Of a stretch of DNA of 64,000 nt, positions 25,712-34,057 are shown in pieces. Position 1 is the stretch's first letter. Each line of letters opens with the position of its first letter. The position numbers were made by a program, and so were the translations under genes. The notes beneath the pieces are model-generated. The model searched no databases. It had not been told where the DNA came from and worked only from the letters and a program-made list of their open reading frames with translations. Source of the DNA: Actinomycetes bacterium (GTDB taxonomy: Bacteria; Actinomycetota; Coriobacteriia; Coriobacteriales; Eggerthellaceae); contig JAEXAI010000008.1 of NCBI GenBank assembly GCA_023394615.1, positions 1-64,000 of the forward strand, given 5' to 3'.

Positions 25712-27334
25712 ATGAATTACGTGACACCAGCAGGATTTCGCGACATTATGCCCGAAGAGGCCCAGCAGCGGGAGAGCATCACCACGCGCGTGCAAGCCCG
25801 TTTTGCGCAGCTTGGTTACGCCCCTATCGAAACGCCTACGCTCGAGCGCATGGATGTGGTGCGTGCTGCCGGGCGGATTCCCTCGCCCTCATTTAGGCTC
25901 TTTGATTCCGCAGGCGACCTTCTGGCGCTGCGTCCAGACGTGACCATGCAGGTGGCGCGCATGTGCGCCACGCGTTTGCGAGACCAAAGCGGCCCCTTTA
26001 AATTCCGTTATACGCAGCGCGTGTTTCGTGAAGAGGAAAGCCGGGCAGCATCGCGCGAGGTCACGCAAATCGGTCTTGAGAATATCGGCGAGGCTGGAGC
26101 GAGTACCGACGCGGAACTCATTGGGCTTTTCGCCGACGCGCTGAAGCTATGCGGTTTGAACGATTTCAAGATAGCCATCGGCACGGTCGGCGTACTGCGT
26201 GCCCTTCTGCAAACGTGCCCTATCGATGGGGAATGGAAGAACCAAGTTCTTTCGGCCTACCATGAATCGAATTTCGTAGAGCTCGATCGTTTGACCGCTC
26301 AAGATGGCGTACCCACCGCTTTCGCTTCCGCCATCGCCCAGCTGCCGCGCATTCGCGGGGGAAGGGAAGCCATCGCCCGCGCTCGTGATCTGGCGGCTCC
26401 GCTCGGCTGCGCTGAGGGCCTAGACGATCTGGACGAGACGGTCGGCAAGCTTTGCGATGCGGGTCTGGAAGACGTGCTGCTGGTGGATTTTAGCATCATG
26501 AGCTCGTTTGAATACTACACCGGTGTCGTGCTTGAGGCCTACGCACCAGAGTTGGGCGAGCCGTTAGGGTCGGGCGGTCGATACGATACGATGTTGGCAT
26601 CTTATGAGGGCACCCCGCGTCCGGCAGCGGGTTTCGCATTCTGCTTGGAACAGGTGATGGCAGCCATGGCGTGCGCGGGCAACCCGCAGGACCGGCCGCT
26701 GCGGATTGCGGTCCCTAAGGGGTCCCTGAACGCGGGTACTATCGAGAGCCTGACTCGTGCTGGGTTGGATACAACGGGGTTGGAAGACACGGGTCGTCAG
26801 CTTATCATCAGCAATCCTGGTGTCGACTACATTATCGTGCGTCCCACCGACGCGCCGGTGTTTGTGGCGCTCGGCGCTGCCGATTGCGGCATCTGCGGCA
26901 AGGACAGCCTGCTTGAGGCCGATCCGGACGTTGTGGAATTGGTTGACTTGAAGTTCGGCGGATGTCGTTTCGTGGTGGCTGAGCCGAATGGGGCATCGCC
27001 TGCGGTGCAAGAACATTATCGCAAGCTCGGCTCCATACGCGTGGCCACGAAGTATCCGCGCATCACCAAGGCGTATTATGATGAAATCGGCATGCAGGTT
27101 GAAATCGTGAAACTGCATGGCAACATAGAACTGGCACCGTTGACGGGGATGGCTGAGCGTATAGTGGACATCACCGCCACCGGCACCACATTGCGGGAAA
27201 ACAACTTGACCGTGGTCGACGATGTTCTGGCATCGACGGCGCGGTTTTTCGCCAACACGTGCGCGTTTCGTATGGACGCTCGCGTGGCGGCGCTGGCTCA
27301 GGCATTGCAGGAACAAGCGAAGGAGCTTTCATGA
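25712..27334 (+). CDS. hisZG: Fused ATP phosphoribosyltransferase: HisZ regulatory + HisG short-form catalytic
   Basis: One continuous 540-codon reading frame joins two usually separate proteins. Residues 1 to about 325 are HisZ, a class-II tRNA-synthetase-like regulator (TPAGFRDIMPEE, LRPDVTMQVAR, FSIMSSFEYYTGVVLE, GSGGRYD). From residue 330 (LRIAVPKGSL) to the end is short-form HisG, with the PRPP-binding loop DITATGTTLREN. Together they catalyse the first step of histidine synthesis and would normally form a HisG4-HisZ4 complex sensitive to histidine. The fusion fixes a 1:1 ratio. The stop overlaps hisD (ATGA). The ribosome site is weak (GATAGAAAG). Confidence 0.93.
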   Translation: MNYVTPAGFRDIMPEEAQQRESITTRVQARFAQLGYAPIETPTLERMDVVRAAGRIPSPSFRLFDSAGDLLALRPDVTMQVARMCATRLRDQSGPFKFRYTQRVFREEESRAASREVTQIGLENIGEAGASTDAELIGLFADALKLCGLNDFKIAIGTVGVLRALLQTCPIDGEWKNQVLSAYHESNFVELDRLTAQDGVPTAFASAIAQLPRIRGGREAIARARDLAAPLGCAEGLDDLDETVGKLCDAGLEDVLLVDFSIMSSFEYYTGVVLEAYAPELGEPLGSGGRYDTMLASYEGTPRPAAGFAFCLEQVMAAMACAGNPQDRPLRIAVPKGSLNAGTIESLTRAGLDTTGLEDTGRQLIISNPGVDYIIVRPTDAPVFVALGAADCGICGKDSLLEADPDVVELVDLKFGGCRFVVAEPNGASPAVQEHYRKLGSIRVATKYPRITKAYYDEIGMQVEIVKLHGNIELAPLTGMAERIVDITATGTTLRENNLTVVDDVLASTARFFANTCAFRMDARVAALAQALQEQAKELS

Positions 27335-28656
27335 GACGAGTTATTCTGAAAAAAGGCGAGGCCTTTAACGAGGGTCACCTAAGGCGCACAGGCGCGTTCA
27401 ATTCAAAGGCGTTGGTCGCGGCCACGGAAATCGTCGAGGACGTGCGCACCCGCGGGGACGTATCGCTACGCGAATACACCAAGAAGCTCGATGGCGTTGA
27501 ACTGGAGCAATTCAGAGTAAGCCAAGAGGCAATTGATGCGGCCATCGCACAGGTGGACCCACGGGTATCCGATGCCTTGCAGCATGCTGCCGATCAGATA
27601 CGCGACTTCCACGAGCGTCAGCGCGAGCAAAGCTGGTTTTCGGTACGCGCCGACGGTGCGCTGGTGGGCTCGAAAGTGGAGCCTATCGAAGCCGTGGGCA
27701 TCTACGTGCCGGGCGGACGCGCTCTGTATCCCTCTTCGGTGCTGATGAACGCTCTGCCTGCGGCTGTTGCAGGCGTGCGTCGCATCGTGTGCACCACGCC
27801 CCCCACCAAAGACGGCTCGCTTGATCCTGCCATATTGGAAGCATGCCGCATATCCGGCGTGTCTGAAATCTATTCCATCGGCGGCGCGCAGGCTATCGCC
27901 GCTTTGGCTTACGGTACCGAGAGCATCAAGCCGGTTTCGAAGATTACCGGTCCTGGCAACGCATATGTGGCTGCCGCGAAGAAAATCGTATCCGGCGATG
28001 TGGGCATCGACATGATAGCGGGGCCATCAGAGGTATGCGTGGTGGCTGACGAATCCGCCGATCCATCGCTTGTGGCTATCGACTTGATGGCGCAGGCTGA
28101 ACACGATCCGTTGGCCAGCTGCTATCTGGTTACTTTCAGTGAAGAGTACGCCGACGACGTGGAAGCCGCTATCGCTGTGCACATGAAGTCATCTACGCGC
28201 GCCGAGATCACTACGGCATCTTTGGCCGATCAAGGGCTCGTTGTCATCTGTCCCGATATGCCCACCGCACTGGGTACTGTGAACGTTATCGCTCCCGAGC
28301 ACTTGGAAATGCACGTGCGCGGCGCGATGGACCTTTTGGGATCCATCCGCAACGCCGGTGCCATCTTCATGGGCGAATGGACGCCAGAGGCTGTAGGTGA
28401 TTATGTGGCTGGGCCGAACCACACGCTTCCCACCGGCGGTACAGCGCGTTTTTCCAGCCCGCTTTCAGTCGATGAGTTCGTGAAGAAATCAAGCGTCATC
28501 CAGTACACGCCCGCGGCATTGAAAAACGATGCATCGTCTATCGAGCTTATCGCCGAGCACGAGGGTCTGTGGGCACACGCCCAAAGCGTGAAGTTGCGTA
28601 TGGGCCGCATCGATTCTTCAGTGAAGATAGAAGATGCGGAACCTCGCGATGAATAA
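27331..28656 (+). CDS. hisD: Histidinol dehydrogenase
   Basis: HisD oxidises L-histidinol to histidine in two NAD-dependent steps using zinc. The 441-residue protein matches the family. Motifs seen are GIYVPGGRALYPSSVLMN, GPGNAYVAAAKK, DMIAGPSEVCVVAD, APEHLEMH with catalytic Glu and His, and GPNHTLPTGGTARF. AGGAG at 27321-27325 precedes the ATG, which overlaps the hisZG stop by four bases. Its end overlaps the start of hisC. Confidence 0.97.
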   Translation: MRRVILKKGEAFNEGHLRRTGAFNSKALVAATEIVEDVRTRGDVSLREYTKKLDGVELEQFRVSQEAIDAAIAQVDPRVSDALQHAADQIRDFHERQREQSWFSVRADGALVGSKVEPIEAVGIYVPGGRALYPSSVLMNALPAAVAGVRRIVCTTPPTKDGSLDPAILEACRISGVSEIYSIGGAQAIAALAYGTESIKPVSKITGPGNAYVAAAKKIVSGDVGIDMIAGPSEVCVVADESADPSLVAIDLMAQAEHDPLASCYLVTFSEEYADDVEAAIAVHMKSSTRAEITTASLADQGLVVICPDMPTALGTVNVIAPEHLEMHVRGAMDLLGSIRNAGAIFMGEWTPEAVGDYVAGPNHTLPTGGTARFSSPLSVDEFVKKSSVIQYTPAALKNDASSIELIAEHEGLWAHAQSVKLRMGRIDSSVKIEDAEPRDE

Positions 28657-29719
28657 GGTTTGCGCAGTCAACCCCTGCATAGCCGATCTGGTTCCCTATA
28701 ATCCGAAGTATTTGCCGGCTCAAGCGATGATGTCTGCCAACGAGAATCCGGCAGATGTGCCGGAAGAGGTGCGCCATGATATCACGCGCGCGATGAAGAG
28801 CCTCCTTTTGAACCGTTACCCCGACCCGCTCGCGAACGAATTGCGACAAGCAATAGCCGATGCGAACGGTTTGGACCGCGAATGCGTGTTGATGGGTAAT
28901 GGGGGCGATGAGCTGCTTTTCGACATCGCACTGGCTTGGGGCGGGCACAATCGCACGTTTTTGAACTTGCCGCCCACGTTTTCGGTATATGAGAACAACG
29001 CGCGCATCACCGGTACGAACATCGTGAACATTGCGCGAAAGGAAGATTTCTCGATAGACGAGGAGGCAGTACTTGCACGCGTAGCAGAAGGCGACATCGA
29101 CTACATTATCATCGCGAGCCCGAACAACCCCACGGGACTGCTTGCTGATGAGGCATTTTTGTTGAAGTTGCTCTCTTCCACCGATGCGTTGGTGATGGTG
29201 GATGAGGCGTACTTCGAGTTCAGCCGCACGACCATGCGTCCGTATCTAGCCCAGCACAAGAACTTGGTGCTTTTACGCACGTTTTCTAAGGCATTTTCGC
29301 TTGCCGGGGTGCGTATGGGCTACATTTTGGCGAACCACGAGATCATCACGCAATTCATCAAAGTACGCCAACCCTACTCGGTGGATGCGGTGTCGCAGAC
29401 CATCGCGCTTGAGGTCTATAAGCATCGCGAACGTTTCGAGCCGGGCATAAAGCGCATTATCGAGCAGCGTGGCGTGATGCTGCGCGAGCTTGCAGGTATA
29501 GAGGGCGTGCAGGTTTTCCCATCGGATTCAAACTATATCTTGTTTCGGGTCAAGGGCGTAGATGCGTCGGATGTATGGCGACAGCTCTATGCGCAGGGGA
29601 TTTTGATTCGCGACTTCAGCGATGGGCCTCTTACCGAAAACTGCCTGCGCGTAAGCGTGGAATCGCCCGAGGACAACGCACGTTTTCTGGAAGCGCTTCG
29701 ACAGATAATGGAGGGCTGA
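28649..29719 (+). CDS. hisC: Histidinol-phosphate aminotransferase
   Basis: PLP aminotransferase converting imidazole-acetol phosphate to histidinol phosphate; 356 residues. Features are SANENPADVP, YPDPLANELRQAI, IASPNNPTG, VDEAYFEF and the PLP-lysine motif TFSKAFSLAGVRMG. Two overlapping ATGs (28634 and 28649) are available and neither has a clear ribosome site; 28649 overlaps the hisD stop by eight bases and is preferred on spacing. It is part of the his operon. Confidence 0.94.
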   Translation: MNKVCAVNPCIADLVPYNPKYLPAQAMMSANENPADVPEEVRHDITRAMKSLLLNRYPDPLANELRQAIADANGLDRECVLMGNGGDELLFDIALAWGGHNRTFLNLPPTFSVYENNARITGTNIVNIARKEDFSIDEEAVLARVAEGDIDYIIIASPNNPTGLLADEAFLLKLLSSTDALVMVDEAYFEFSRTTMRPYLAQHKNLVLLRTFSKAFSLAGVRMGYILANHEIITQFIKVRQPYSVDAVSQTIALEVYKHRERFEPGIKRIIEQRGVMLRELAGIEGVQVFPSDSNYILFRVKGVDASDVWRQLYAQGILIRDFSDGPLTENCLRVSVESPEDNARFLEALRQIMEG

Positions 29720-29722
29720 GTA

Positions 29723-30364
29723 ATGCGGCAGGATGCAAACGCGATGCAACGGGATGTGAAGGCGGCACCTGATGGGCAGCGCCGTGCGAACGTATCGCGC
29801 AAAACGAAGGAAACCGATATACGTGTGACGTTGGATTTAGACGGCACCGGTGCGGTGGATGTGGAAACGGGTGTGCCGTTTTTTGACCATATGCTCAATG
29901 CGTTCGGACGTCATGGGCTGTTCGATTTGACCGTGCGCGCGGTGGGAGATATCAGCATCGATGCGCATCACACGGTAGAAGATACGGGCATAGTGATTGG
30001 CCAAGCGATTGCGCAGGCATTAGGCGACAAGCGCGGTATCGTGCGCTTCGGCGACACGACCATGGTGATGGACGAGGCGTTGGTGCTGGCTGCTTGCGAC
30101 ATATCGGGTCGCGGTCAGCTGCACGGCAACATCGAGCTGCCCGCTTTGGTGCTAGGCACGTTTGACGTATCGCTGGCCCGCGAGTTTTTCATTGCTCTTG
30201 CGGCGAATGCGGGCATCACGTTGCATGTGCGCAAAATCGCAGGTGAGAACGTGCATCATATACTAGAAGCCGAATTCAAAGCGGCGGGACGAGCGCTGTG
30301 CCAAGCGACGCGTGTGAATCCGCGCATCGCCGAACAGCTGCCCACGACGAAAGGCGTGCTGTGA
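29723..30364 (+). CDS. hisB: Imidazoleglycerol-phosphate dehydratase
   Basis: HisB dehydrates imidazoleglycerol phosphate; it is the monofunctional type, with no phosphatase domain. The 213 residues include VPFFDHMLNAFGRHG, the metal-binding DAHHTVEDTGI, and GENVHHILEAEFKA. A ~20-residue N-terminal extension precedes the usual start around ANVSRKTKETDI. GGAGG sits 8 bases upstream of the ATG. The stop overlaps the GTG start of hisH. Confidence 0.96.
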   Translation: MRQDANAMQRDVKAAPDGQRRANVSRKTKETDIRVTLDLDGTGAVDVETGVPFFDHMLNAFGRHGLFDLTVRAVGDISIDAHHTVEDTGIVIGQAIAQALGDKRGIVRFGDTTMVMDEALVLAACDISGRGQLHGNIELPALVLGTFDVSLAREFFIALAANAGITLHVRKIAGENVHHILEAEFKAAGRALCQATRVNPRIAEQLPTTKGVL

Positions 30365-31026
30365 TAGCCGTTGTCGACTACTGCAAAGGAAATCTGAAAA
30401 GCGTTGAGCGCGGGCTTCGCAGCGTTGGCGGCGATGCGCGTATCGTTGATGATCCGGCTCGCATCGCAGAAGCTTCAGCTATCGTGCTTCCGGGCGTGGG
30501 GGCCTTCGCCGATGCGTCTGATTCGATGATGCGAGCAGGTCAAATGCAGGCGGTGCGCGATGCGGTGGAGCGCGGTGTGCCGTTTTTGGGCATCTGCTTG
30601 GGGCTGCATCTGATGTTCGAAGAGGGCACGGAAGGCTCGCCTGAGGAAGATGACGACGTCTCTACGCACAACGCGCCCGGTCTGGCGATTCTGCCAGGTG
30701 TGGCGGGGCGCATGCCTTCTCACGATGAGCTGGGACGCCACTATAAGGTGCCTCATGTGGGATGGAATTCCATCGAGCGGACGCCCGAGTGCGACACTCC
30801 TTTGCTCGACGGTATCGATGATGGCGAGTTCTTCTATTTCACCCATAGCTATATCGCGCCGGAAAACTCGGCCACGCAGGCGACGACTACGCACTCGATT
30901 GCGTTTCCCAGCGTGGTGGATTATAACCACACTGCCTTTGGCGTGCAGTTCCATCCCGAGAAAAGCTCGGATGCCGGTCTGCATGTGCTGAAAAACTTCC
31001 TGTCCATTGTGGACGGGGCATGTTGA
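30361..31026 (+). CDS. hisH: Imidazole glycerol phosphate synthase, glutamine amidotransferase subunit
   Basis: HisH supplies ammonia from glutamine to HisF. The 221-residue protein starts VIAVVDYCKGNLKSV from a GTG that overlaps the hisB stop. It carries the class I triad with Cys in GVPFLGICLGLHLM and His/Glu in GVQFHPEKS. An insertion-like acidic stretch (EGSPEEDDDVST) sits after the oxyanion strand. Translation is probably coupled to hisB because no strong ribosome site is seen. Confidence 0.96.
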   Translation: MIAVVDYCKGNLKSVERGLRSVGGDARIVDDPARIAEASAIVLPGVGAFADASDSMMRAGQMQAVRDAVERGVPFLGICLGLHLMFEEGTEGSPEEDDDVSTHNAPGLAILPGVAGRMPSHDELGRHYKVPHVGWNSIERTPECDTPLLDGIDDGEFFYFTHSYIAPENSATQATTTHSIAFPSVVDYNHTAFGVQFHPEKSSDAGLHVLKNFLSIVDGAC

Positions 31027-31058
31027 CGATAGATTGCTTAAGAGAAAGGCGGACGGGT

Positions 31059-31841
31059 ATGGACCTGCTTCCGGCGATCGATATATTGGATGGGCGCGCG
31101 GTGCGCTTGGCGAAGGGCGACTATGCTCGCGTGACGGTCTACAACGAAGACCCGGTCGATCAGGCCCAGCGCTTCAAAGATCAAGGGGCCATCTGGATTC
31201 ATGTGGTTGATTTGAACGGTGCGAAATCAGGCGTGCCGGAAAACATCGACATCATCGAGCGCATTATAGCTACGACCGGTTTGCGCGTGGAAACAGGCGG
31301 CGGCATCCGCTCCATGCAGACTATCCAACGCTTTGCGCAAGCGGGGGTATCCCGCGTGGTTTTAGGAACCAGCTTGGTGGCGGATAAGGAATTCGCTCAC
31401 CAGGCGATTTCGCATTATGGCAATCTGCTCTGTGCAGGTATCGACGCCAAAGGCGGGGAAGTAGCCATACAAGGATGGCGCGAAGGCGCAGGCGTACCTG
31501 CGGAAGAATTGGTTCGCGAAGTGTCTGCTTTAGGATTTCGGCATCTGGTGTACACCGATATCGCGCGCGACGGCATGCAGACGGGTATCGACGCCGATGC
31601 GTATAAGCGCATGGCAGAGGTGTTCGCGCATCCCGTTATCGCTAGCGGCGGGGTGTCGACTATGGACGATTTGCGCAAACTGAGCGCAGTAGCCGATTCC
31701 ATAGAAGGCGTTATCACTGGGCGCGCCGTATATGAGCACACGCTGGATGTGTCGGAAGCGCTCGATTTTTGCCGCACGGCGACAAGAGCTGCCAAAGATG
31801 CTGCAGGGGCGTTCGTCGATTCGAATTCGAATAACGGATAG
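31059..31841 (+). CDS. hisA: ProFAR isomerase
   Basis: HisA isomerises ProFAR to PRFAR. The (beta-alpha)8 barrel of 260 residues starts MDLLPAIDILDGRAVRL, the standard N-terminus with the first catalytic aspartate. YTDIARDGMQTGID contains the second, and IASGGVSTMDDLR binds phosphate. An upstream ATG (31020) overlaps hisH but would add a non-family leader; GGCGGACGGGT precedes 31059. Confidence 0.95.
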   Translation: MDLLPAIDILDGRAVRLAKGDYARVTVYNEDPVDQAQRFKDQGAIWIHVVDLNGAKSGVPENIDIIERIIATTGLRVETGGGIRSMQTIQRFAQAGVSRVVLGTSLVADKEFAHQAISHYGNLLCAGIDAKGGEVAIQGWREGAGVPAEELVREVSALGFRHLVYTDIARDGMQTGIDADAYKRMAEVFAHPVIASGGVSTMDDLRKLSAVADSIEGVITGRAVYEHTLDVSEALDFCRTATRAAKDAAGAFVDSNSNNG

Positions 31842-31850
31842 GATGAAAGC

Positions 31851-32615
31851 ATGCTGACCAAACGAGTAATCCCGTGCATGGACGTGAAAGACGGTCGTGT
31901 CGTGAAGGGCGTGAATTTCGTGAATCTGCGCGATGCGGGTGACCCCATCGAGTTGGCGCAGAAATATGACGAGCAGCGCGCCGACGAAGTGATATTCCTA
32001 GATATCACTGCCACCCACGAAGGCCGCAAGACCACCGTAGATATGGCCAGCCGCGCGAGTGAAGAACTGCATCTACCCTATTGTGTGGGCGGGGGATTTC
32101 GATCGGTGTCCGATATCCGCACGATGATCGCGGCAGGTGCAGACAAAGTGTCTATCAACTCAGCCGCCATCGATGACCCGACTATCATCACGCAGGCTGC
32201 AACGGCTTTCGGCTCTCAGGCAATACTGTGCGCTATCGATGCCAAGCAGGTGGCGGGTAACGCCAACAAATGGGAAGTCTACGTGCATGGAGGGCGCAAA
32301 CCTACCGGTATCGATGCGGTTGCATGGGCTGCGGAGGCCGCGCGACGCGGAGCCGGGGAAATACTTCTCACCAGCATGGATCGCGATGGCAGTAAAGATG
32401 GGTTCGATATACCTCTCACGCGTGCGGTATCGCGAGCGGTCGATATTCCCGTTATCGCCAGTGGCGGCGTGGGAAAACTGGAACACTTTGCGGAGGGCAT
32501 TATCGAGGGTGAAGCCGATGCCGTGTTGGCCGCAAGCGTGTTTCATTTCGGTACCTATACCATTCGCCAGGTGAAGGAGTACATGGCAAGCCAAGGCATT
32601 CCGGTTCGGCTGTAG
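31851..32615 (+). CDS. hisF: Imidazole glycerol phosphate synthase cyclase subunit
   Basis: HisF closes the imidazole ring, releasing AICAR, with ammonia channelled from HisH. The 254 residues start KRVIPCMDVKDGRVVKGVNF with the first catalytic Asp. SINSAAIDDP and TSMDRDGSKDGFD (second Asp region) follow, then VIASGGVGKLEHF. AGGATG precedes the start. It is the last gene of the contiguous his block; hisI follows only after a reverse gene. Confidence 0.97.
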   Translation: MLTKRVIPCMDVKDGRVVKGVNFVNLRDAGDPIELAQKYDEQRADEVIFLDITATHEGRKTTVDMASRASEELHLPYCVGGGFRSVSDIRTMIAAGADKVSINSAAIDDPTIITQAATAFGSQAILCAIDAKQVAGNANKWEVYVHGGRKPTGIDAVAWAAEAARRGAGEILLTSMDRDGSKDGFDIPLTRAVSRAVDIPVIASGGVGKLEHFAEGIIEGEADAVLAASVFHFGTYTIRQVKEYMASQGIPVRL

Positions 32616-32726
32616 AGAGGTTAGGCTTATAACAGGTTCTAGGGTATCCACAGGCGTGATTTGGCCGGATATGCACGCCAAAAGATAATGTTTGGCGAGG
32701 TTTGGCCGATTGCGTTGTAATACGCG

Positions 32727-33452
32727 CTAGTCTTTTAAGGTCGCTTCAGGAAGCCCGTGGCCTTCCAGCCAACCGTTTTCTATCCAAAATGCTTGGTCGG
32801 CATCGCCTGTGGGAAATTTCTTCTGCAGCATGCGCATGAGGAAGAAGCGTCCATGCACGCCGATGGAGGGTTTCACTTGGGTCGGGTCATGGACAAGTGC
32901 GCCGCCAGCTTTACGCGCGGCATTCAAAAGGCTCGTCTGCTTCGACTCGGTTGCCAGATTCCAATCCATGGCGCCCATCGATTGCTGTACCACGCATACA
33001 CGTCCGACGCCCAGCCAGTTTAAACTGTCGACGATGTCCGCTGCTGGCTTTTTCGCTCCGGCACCTGCAGCCGTGGCTATGACCAGTGCCTGCTTTTTGA
33101 ACCATGCCGGGTTGGGGCGATGGCGCATCCAACGCCAACACACATGCTCCAGCAATACTTTTAGCTGGGACGATACGTGATAGCAATACGTGGGCGTGGT
33201 AAAAACGAGCACATCGGCCGCATCCATGCGCTCGAGTACCGGTGCCATAGCTGCGGCATCGGGGCAGAGCCCTTCCGATTCGCCCACGCAACGTGCGCCA
33301 CATTCGGTGTACTCGCAGAAATGCAGACCGTCGATGGGGCAAAACATCTCGTCTAAGGTGTCGCCATCTTTCATGAACGCTTCCGCTGCTGCATGGGCCG
33401 CATGATAACCCGAGCTTTCATGGGTTGTTCCGTTTACGATGAGGATGCGCAC
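32727..33452 (-). CDS. Flavodoxin-family NAD(P)H-dependent oxidoreductase
   Basis: A 241-residue flavoprotein. The FMN phosphate loop is NGTTHESSGYHAA near the N-terminus, and TPTYCYHVSSQLKVLLE is the second flavin loop typical of the NADPH-dependent FMN reductase/flavodoxin-fold family. Several cysteines (CEYTECGARC) recall iron-sulfur flavoproteins but do not form a clear cluster motif. The start is GTG with AAGGTG upstream. It is inserted in reverse between hisF and hisI, so it splits the histidine genes. The electron partner is unknown. Confidence 0.85.
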   Translation of the reverse strand: MRILIVNGTTHESSGYHAAHAAAEAFMKDGDTLDEMFCPIDGLHFCEYTECGARCVGESEGLCPDAAAMAPVLERMDAADVLVFTTPTYCYHVSSQLKVLLEHVCWRWMRHRPNPAWFKKQALVIATAAGAGAKKPAADIVDSLNWLGVGRVCVVQQSMGAMDWNLATESKQTSLLNAARKAGGALVHDPTQVKPSIGVHGRFFLMRMLQKKFPTGDADQAFWIENGWLEGHGLPEATLKD

Positions 33453-33634
33453 GTTTCACCTTCCGATTTACTGGATTTTGCAGTTTTCCATGGTAGCGCT
33501 TTTTCTGGATTCGGCTATGGAACGAACTGTGAAATTGCATAAATCTGCCCTTTGGTATGTCTTGCCAGAGGCAGTGTCCCTCCTTTGACGTTTAGCTTCG
33601 CGCTATCTGGGCGCCTCATCGCCACGCCTTGCGC

Positions 33635-33640
33635 TATAAT
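33635..33640 (+). promoter_or_regulatory. Consensus -10 immediately upstream of hisI (possible leaderless transcript)
   Basis: TATAAT ends six bases before the hisI ATG, so transcription would start at or beside the start codon. There is no ribosome site between. Leaderless mRNAs are well known in actinobacteria. No -35 match was found. Confidence 0.5.
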
Positions 33641-33646
33641 GCGGAC

Positions 33647-34057
33647 ATGGAAGAACATAACCCCTCATATAACGAGCCTTTGAGCGAAGAACTCACCTAT
33701 GATGATCTTACGTACGGCGCGCTCGACTGCGACCATATGACATTTAACGATGCCGGGCTGATTCCGTGTATCGTACAGGACGTCTACACTAAAGATGTGC
33801 TGATGATGGCATGGATGAACCAAGAATCGCTGCGCTTGACCGTGCAGCAGCGCACCACATGGTTCTGGTCACGCAGCCGCGGCAAACTGTGGCACAAGGG
33901 TGAGGAAAGCGGCAACGTGCAACAGCTGGTGGAGCTGCGCTACGACTGTGATGGCGACACACTGTTGGCGCTGGTGCATCCGGCGGGTCCGGCATGCCAC
34001 ACAGGCAATCGCACGTGCTTCTACCGTTCGCTTGATTGCGACGAGGCTGGGGAGTGA
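33647..34057 (+). CDS. hisI: Phosphoribosyl-AMP cyclohydrolase
   Basis: HisI opens the adenine ring of PR-AMP using zinc. The 136-residue protein has VLMMAWMNQESL, TTWFWSRSRGKLWHKGE, the metal/active-site segment RYDCDGDTLLALVHPAGPACHTGNR and FYRSL. A 30-residue acidic N-terminal extension precedes the core. It lacks a HisE domain, and no hisE was found in the window. The gene overlaps the GTG start of recQ by four bases. Confidence 0.95.
   Translation: MEEHNPSYNEPLSEELTYDDLTYGALDCDHMTFNDAGLIPCIVQDVYTKDVLMMAWMNQESLRLTVQQRTTWFWSRSRGKLWHKGEESGNVQQLVELRYDCDGDTLLALVHPAGPACHTGNRTCFYRSLDCDEAGE

Noticed and set aside
26564..27316. 250-codon reverse open frame inside the HisG part of hisZG
   Set aside because: Antisense to a clear enzyme with conserved motifs; no ribosome site or known family.
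32653..32679. Terminator after hisF (GGCGTG/CACGCC)
   Set aside because: Only six base pairs with a 15-base loop and no T-run, so support is too weak.
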